From [Empedobacter] haloabium (lineage in GTDB: Bacteria > Pseudomonadota > Gammaproteobacteria > Burkholderiales > Burkholderiaceae_D), in NCBI GenBank assembly GCA_008011715.2, contig CP136508.1, positions 2,790,001-2,854,000 of the forward strand: a stretch of 64,000 bases of DNA, read 5' to 3'. This document shows positions 59,439 to 64,000 of this stretch, piece after piece (within the stretch, counting starts at the first letter, position 1; each line of letters starts with the position of its first letter). Below the pieces are notes generated by a model. That model saw only the letters and a list, made by a program, of their open reading frames with translations. It ran no database searches and was not told the DNA's origin. The position numbers and the translations under genes were made by a program.

Positions 59439-60890
59439 TCAGCCGTTGAACGATGGCGTGCCGCCCATCTGCAGCGCGTAATTCAAAGCGACGCCGGTCA
59501 GGTTGAAATCGGCCTGGTCGGACCATTGCAGCGGGTCGGTGGCATTGAACAGCAGCAGGTCGATCGGTGGGGCCGCATCGGTATTGGCGGCCGCGATGAT
59601 GTCGGGCACCATCGAACCGACGCCGGCGAGGATGCCCATCACGATGGCGGCCGCGGCAAAGCCGGCGCCGCCGGTGGCGACGCCGATCGCGACCGTGATC
59701 AGGGCGGCGATGACGCCTTCCAGGATCTTGGTGATTTCGACGCCCTCGCTTTCCGTGGTCCAGTGCTCCGCAGGAACGGCATTGCGTTCGACGTAATAGA
59801 TGGTCTGTTTGCCCGAGGCCAGCTGGTGCAGGCACAAGTCATACGAGTTGACCACCTTCGTGAAGGCCTGGATGCCGGGCGACACCTCGACCCGGGTGGT
59901 CGCGTTCACGGTCAGCAACTGGTCCGTGGTGGTCAGTTCGAAGTCCTGCAGCACGGTGGTGTGGGCATTGCCATCGTCGTCCACGAGGTCGTCGATGGTG
60001 ACTTCGCCGTTGCTCAGGCTGAGGCCCGTGCCGTCGGTGTTGAGCTGGAAGTCGCCGGGCTTGGTACCCTTGTAGACGATCGACATCGAAGGCCACAGCA
60101 TCTCGCTGATGAACCGAGCGGGGGCGATCAGGAAGCCCGCGCGCGCGCCCGCCGGGATCGCATTGGGCGAGATTTCCTGGTCCAGGCCGGTGGCCGAGCG
60201 ATTTTCCGTCATGCACAGGATGCCGAGGATGCTGTCGTCCAGCGTGGCACCGTCGATGTAGGCATAGCTCGAGTAGGTCGGCAGCAGCCAGGCGAATTGG
60301 CCGCGGTCGGCGGTGCGGTTGAGGTTGACCGTCGCGAACACATGTTCGAAGTCTCCCAGGTTGGCGTCGAACCACGTCTGCATGGCGGCCTTGACGTCAT
60401 CGGCCACCGCGTCGAACGGCGTGTGCGAGGCATCCGTGCTGGTGCCGAAGCCGGACGCGTCCAATACCGTCACCACGCTCGGGCCGGCAGGCGCGGCAGC
60501 GCGCACCTTCAGGTTGTGCAGCGTGCCCGAGCCCGAGGCTGGCGCATCGGTATGCGGAACGTATTCCAGCTCGACTTCGATTTCGAAGCTGCCGGGACCG
60601 AACGTGAAATCCACGGGGCCGGTGCCGGGAACATTTCCTTTGGCGGCGAGTGCCACGACCGGCGTGGCCATGTGGATCAGCTTGCCGCTGCCGCCCAGGG
60701 TGATGTGCCAGTCGGAAAACGTGCCCGTGACGGCCACCGCGATGCCGGTATTCGGGTCTTGCGTGGACGTCGAGAAGTCCTTCGGCGACGTTCCCTTGCG
60801 CTGGATGGTCGCGTTGACGTCGTCGACCCGGATCGCGAAGGCGGTATCCCAGCCGTAGGTATCGGCCATCAGGCTGTCGTTGTCAGGCAT
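59439..60890 (-). CDS. P47-like TULIP-family protein (third of tandem array)
   Basis: A 483-residue protein resembling Clostridium P47 of the botulinum orfX clusters, a tubular lipid-binding (TULIP) fold. The N terminus has the family-like GWDTAFAIRVDDVNATI. The middle has FAWLLPTYSSYAYIDG and a block CMTENR ... ISPNAIPAGARAGFLIAPARF that recurs in both upstream genes. A hydrophobic glycine-rich segment (about residues 395-440) lies near the C terminus. No signal peptide is seen. The start may also be 60869 (MADTYGWD); neither has a clear ribosome site. It lies 64 bases downstream of the second copy on the same strand. A lipid-binding or toxin-accessory role is inference from the family. Confidence 0.72.
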   Translation of the reverse strand: MPDNDSLMADTYGWDTAFAIRVDDVNATIQRKGTSPKDFSTSTQDPNTGIAVAVTGTFSDWHITLGGSGKLIHMATPVVALAAKGNVPGTGPVDFTFGPGSFEIEVELEYVPHTDAPASGSGTLHNLKVRAAAPAGPSVVTVLDASGFGTSTDASHTPFDAVADDVKAAMQTWFDANLGDFEHVFATVNLNRTADRGQFAWLLPTYSSYAYIDGATLDDSILGILCMTENRSATGLDQEISPNAIPAGARAGFLIAPARFISEMLWPSMSIVYKGTKPGDFQLNTDGTGLSLSNGEVTIDDLVDDDGNAHTTVLQDFELTTTDQLLTVNATTRVEVSPGIQAFTKVVNSYDLCLHQLASGKQTIYYVERNAVPAEHWTTESEGVEITKILEGVIAALITVAIGVATGGAGFAAAAIVMGILAGVGSMVPDIIAAANTDAAPPIDLLLFNATDPLQWSDQADFNLTGVALNYALQMGGTPSFNG

Positions 60891-60954
60891 TTTGGTCCAG
60901 TGTCAGGGTAAGGGGAATGGGCAGGCCGGGCACGGTGCCGGGCGCCGACATGGT

Positions 60955-62532
60955 TCAGGCGCCCTTGACCAGTGCCAGTTGCAGCGCGCCGCGCAGGACG
61001 GCCGACTGCAGGCAATAGCCGCTGGCACCCGTCCATTTGACGTTGCTGGTGGCCTGCTCGCCGAAACTGTCGAGCGTAGGCATGTCCTCGCTGTTTTCGT
61101 CGGCATAGGCTTGCAGGGCGGTGACGATGCCGGCGACCCCGGCGCCGATCACCGCGCCGATCACCGTGCCCAGCAGCTTCCACGATGCGGCGCGGAACAG
61201 GCCGGCGAACGTCTGCGGCGCTTCCGGCTCCTGCAGCGCACGAATCGCCGTGCGCAGCGCCGTTACTTCACCGGCCATGACCTGCTGCGGCGTCATGCCG
61301 TTGAGGATGGTCTGCATTTCGATATTGACGACGCCATTGGTGGACGCCTCGGCACCGCTGCTGGCGGCGGCGCGCGCCAGTCCGGCTTCGGCGGCAGCGC
61401 CCAGCACGGCGCCGACCACCGCCACGGCCACCGAGATGCCGATGCTTTCCCAGATTTCGCGCCATTTCTGCGCATCGGTCTCGGTGACGTTGACGGACAC
61501 GCTCGGCGCAGTCGTCTGGGTCAGTTGCAGGTGACCGTTGCTGTCGGTCGACAGCTGGCTGGTCGATGCGTAGTTGACCACCACATTGTATTTGTCCTGC
61601 CAGGTGAACTTCAGGCCGGAAAACCTGATCTGGACATAGCCGGTGCCGATGGACATCGTGAAGCCGGCGGCGTCCAGTCCAGCGTCGTCGATCACGGTCC
61701 CGTCTTCCAGCGTGAAGTCCGTGAACTCGAGGCGCGCGACGTTGACGATCGTCATGCCATCGTCCTGGCGGTCGAAGTCGTCCGGGCTGGCGCCATCGAA
61801 CAGGGTCTCGATCTGCGGCGCGAACATCTTGTCGACCACGCGCGGCGCGGCGATCAGGAAGCCGGCGTCGGCGCCGGCCGGAATGATGCCGGGATCGATC
61901 TGCGGCGACAGATTGAGCCCGGGGCGATTCTCCGTCATGGCCAGCACGCCGAACACATAGTCGTCGGGCGAGGCGATATTTTCCGTGTAGATCGCGTAGC
62001 CCACGTGGGTCGGCTTGAGCCACGCGAAGCTGTCCGACGGGTCGAGCGCGGTGTTCAGGTCGACCACGGCGAACACGTGATTGAACTGCGACAGGTTGGC
62101 GTTGAGCCAGTCCTGCAGCGCGCCGCGGATCGCGTCGAGCGCCGAGGCCGGCCCGCTGGCGAGCGTCACCTGCAGCACACTCACCGCCTGTGTCTGATCG
62201 ATGCGCAGCTGCTGGGAGGCCGGGGTGCCCGGCTGCGGAATGAAGCCGAGGCTGACCTGGATCTGGGCCGTTGCCGCGAAAGCCGCGTCGGGCTGGCCGC
62301 CGCCGGCGATCGTTCCGCCGGTCAGGGGCAGTGTCATCGTCAGCAGCGACCCCGCGCCGCCCGTCATTTGCCATGGCCCGAACCCCGCGCCCACCTGGTA
62401 AGTGGCGCCGAGGCTGTCGTGGGCGCCGTCGAAGCGGGGCGGCGAACTGCCGGCGCCGACGATGGCTGCGTTGGCGTCCTTGAAACGGATGCCGAAGGCG
62501 GTATCCCAATTGAGCGTGGAAACGGTGTTCAT
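60955..62532 (-). CDS. P47-like TULIP-family protein (second of tandem array)
   Basis: A 525-residue paralogue of the flanking two genes. It begins MNTVSTLNWDTAFGIRFKDA. The shared block appears as AMTENRPGLNLSPQIDPGII then AGADAGFLIAAPRV-like sequence. Two glycine/alanine-rich hydrophobic runs lie in the C-terminal third (VAVAVVGAVLGAAAEAG and LGTVIGAVIGAGVAGIV), suited to membrane contact. AGGAGG stands 7 bases before the ATG at 62532, which settles the start. Ten bases separate it from the upstream copy, so the array is an operon. Confidence 0.75.
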   Translation of the reverse strand: MNTVSTLNWDTAFGIRFKDANAAIVGAGSSPPRFDGAHDSLGATYQVGAGFGPWQMTGGAGSLLTMTLPLTGGTIAGGGQPDAAFAATAQIQVSLGFIPQPGTPASQQLRIDQTQAVSVLQVTLASGPASALDAIRGALQDWLNANLSQFNHVFAVVDLNTALDPSDSFAWLKPTHVGYAIYTENIASPDDYVFGVLAMTENRPGLNLSPQIDPGIIPAGADAGFLIAAPRVVDKMFAPQIETLFDGASPDDFDRQDDGMTIVNVARLEFTDFTLEDGTVIDDAGLDAAGFTMSIGTGYVQIRFSGLKFTWQDKYNVVVNYASTSQLSTDSNGHLQLTQTTAPSVSVNVTETDAQKWREIWESIGISVAVAVVGAVLGAAAEAGLARAAASSGAEASTNGVVNIEMQTILNGMTPQQVMAGEVTALRTAIRALQEPEAPQTFAGLFRAASWKLLGTVIGAVIGAGVAGIVTALQAYADENSEDMPTLDSFGEQATSNVKWTGASGYCLQSAVLRGALQLALVKGA

Positions 62533-62542
62533 CGACTGCCTC

Positions 62543-64000
62543 CTAATCGGCGATGCTGACATTAAGGCCCATCTGCAGCGACTCGTTCAGAGCCATGCTG
62601 ACCAGGGTGTAGCCGGTCTGTCCCGGCCAGGCGACGGGCGCGATCGAATAATCGGCGAACTCGTCCAGGGTCGGCATCTTCGCCAGGTCGTTTTCCGAGT
62701 ACGCCTCCAGAATGTCGGGCAGCTTGGCGGTGACGGCGCCGACCGCGCCGCCGATCGCCATGCCGAGGATCTTGCGCCAGTTACGCCGGAAAAAGCCCTT
62801 CAGCTTGGAGCTGTACGACCCGTCCTCGGAATTGCTCATGTCGTTGCTGGCTTCCGTGTCGTCAGCCGAATTGACGTCGTCCAGATTGCTGATGTCGTCG
62901 TCCGCGGGCAGGTCGCCGGAAAACTCCAGCGTGTCGCTGGTGCCTTCGACCGCGTCGGCTGCCTCGGTCGAGCCGCTTTCGATGGCTTCCCCGGACGCTT
63001 CGGCCGCCGGTCCCAGCGCGCCGCCGATGGCCGCGCCGATGACGGCAAAGGCCACGCCTTCGATGATGCCGCTGATGATGTTGCTCCACTTTTCGCCCGA
63101 CGATTCCGTCACCGTCACCGACAGGGATGGCGTGCCGACCACGCAGGCCTGGAAGTGTTTGTTCGCATCCATGTACAGCTCGCATTCAGAGTTGTACACC
63201 ATGTGCACCGTGTAACCGCCGTCGTTCCAGGGAAAATTGAGATCGACAAAGCTCAGCCTGAGCGTGGTGGCGGTCGCCGTCAGCGTGAAGTTGTTCGGCT
63301 CGAGCGCGGCGCCCGTGATGGTCACCGTGTCGCTGCCGTCCTTGTTCGAGGTCTCGAAGTTCTGGAAGGTGATGCGATTGACGTTGGTGATCGTCGAACC
63401 GTCGTCGCCGATGGAAAAATCCGTATCGGTGGCATTCAGGAACAGCTTTTCAATGCCGGGCAACAGTATCTTCCTCAGGAAGCGCTCCTGCGAAATCAGG
63501 AAGCCGCTGTTGCATCCCTGCGGAATCACGTTGGGAGAGACGTCATGGCCGAGATTGGCGCCGGGGCGGTTTTCCGTCATTGCCATGACGGCGAAGACAT
63601 AATCGTCCGGCGCCGCGTTCTCCGGATTGTTGATGCCGTAGCCGACATGGGTGGGCGCCAGCCATTGGAACTGGTCCTTGTCGGCCACGGCGCCCAGGTC
63701 GATGGCGGCGAAGGTGTGATTGAAACTGCCGAGGTTAGCCAGCAGCCACTGTTCCAGCACGTCGCTGACGGCGTCGTGCGCTTCCTGGCCGGATGTCAGG
63801 GTCACGCTCAGGACGGACACCACCGGCTGGGTTTGCGGGTCAGTGGTGCTGGTCTTCACCTTCAGCTGGTTGGTGGCGCCGCCGCTGACCTTGCCCGAAC
63901 CGCCCTGGCCGGGCTGGGGAATGTAGTCCATCGATACCTGGATCACGGCGGTGCCGCTGAAGTCGATCGCGGTGGGCGGGGCCGACTGGGCCGTGGCGGT
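62543..64000 (-). CDS. P47-like TULIP-family protein (first of array), 5' end outside window
   Basis: The frame is open to base 64000, giving 485 visible residues; the start lies beyond the window. The shared block reads AMTENRPGANLGHDVSPNVI then PQGCNSGFLISQERF. It differs from its paralogues by an acidic Ser/Asp/Glu-rich insertion of about 75 residues between two glycine-rich hydrophobic segments (FAVIGAAIGGALGPAAEA and ILGMAIGGAVGAVTAK). The three copies have clearly diverged, so the array is not a recent duplication. Confidence 0.75.
   Translation of the reverse strand, partial: TATAQSAPPTAIDFSGTAVIQVSMDYIPQPGQGGSGKVSGGATNQLKVKTSTTDPQTQPVVSVLSVTLTSGQEAHDAVSDVLEQWLLANLGSFNHTFAAIDLGAVADKDQFQWLAPTHVGYGINNPENAAPDDYVFAVMAMTENRPGANLGHDVSPNVIPQGCNSGFLISQERFLRKILLPGIEKLFLNATDTDFSIGDDGSTITNVNRITFQNFETSNKDGSDTVTITGAALEPNNFTLTATATTLRLSFVDLNFPWNDGGYTVHMVYNSECELYMDANKHFQACVVGTPSLSVTVTESSGEKWSNIISGIIEGVAFAVIGAAIGGALGPAAEASGEAIESGSTEAADAVEGTSDTLEFSGDLPADDDISNLDDVNSADDTEASNDMSNSEDGSYSSKLKGFFRRNWRKILGMAIGGAVGAVTAKLPDILEAYSENDLAKMPTLDEFADYSIAPVAWPGQTGYTLVSMALNESLQMGLNVSIAD

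Noticed and set aside
59292..60911. 539-codon plus-strand frame opposite the third P47-like gene
   Set aside because: Its product is rich in Arg/Gly/His/Val with no domain, typical of the antisense shadow of a GC-rich gene.

Overview
The window is a GC-rich chromosomal segment that looks like a betaproteobacterium of the Oxalobacteraceae, close to Massilia or Pseudoduganella. The evidence is gene content and order (gloB, methyltransferase, rnhA, dnaQ in a row; upp; aroC; malate synthase A; HCCA isomerase), strong GC bias at third codon positions, and intergenic repeats built around GGGGACAGACCCC-like cores. This is inference from recognised proteins; no database search was made.

Layout. 1-3.7 kb: the 3' part of comEC, an alpha/beta hydrolase and dcd. 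3.7-7.5 kb: a CpxRA-type envelope-stress two-component system, divergent from a Spy/CpxP-like periplasmic protein. The gap between them carries six TTTAC half-sites, two pairs in the exact CpxR-box spacing. A Tat/lipobox-bearing intradiol-dioxygenase-like protein follows. 7.7-15.6 kb: an uncharacterised same-strand cluster with three paralogous proteins (two with a glycine-zipper hydrophobic core), an HExxH protein, a 726-residue unknown protein, a BioF-like PLP enzyme, a GIY-YIG-domain protein and an amidohydrolase. 15.7-22.9 kb: a secreted barrel-like protein, a sigma-54 activator, a large basic-amino-acid decarboxylase, a DUF4337 membrane protein and folA.

23-26.4 kb: an M48 peptidase, a DJ-1/PfpI protein, a palindromic repeat and thyA. 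26.4-37.4 kb: a long minus-strand gene chain (wrbA, DUF2069, FAD oxidase, DUF4124, FtsX-type permease, AttH-like lipocalin, ABC exporter, ltaE, rhlE) with mostly 1-4 bp overlaps. 37.5-47.4 kb: a YihY-type membrane protein, a hydrolase, a CBS protein, two EAL-domain c-di-GMP proteins, aroC and an HDOD protein. 47.6-57.4 kb: aidB, upp, an Hpt protein, cspA, a LysR regulator with aceB, HCCA isomerase, gloB, a methyltransferase, rnhA and dnaQ.

57.4-64 kb: tRNA-Val(CAC) with a strong promoter and terminator marks the edge of an accessory region. Beyond it lie a decayed integrase-like fragment, an AT-richer two-gene unit (an M91/NleD-like zinc metallopeptidase and a small secreted protein, possibly toxin and immunity), and a tandem array of three P47-like TULIP proteins that runs off the window. 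This island and the 7.7-15.6 kb cluster are the two stretches most likely to hold undescribed biology.
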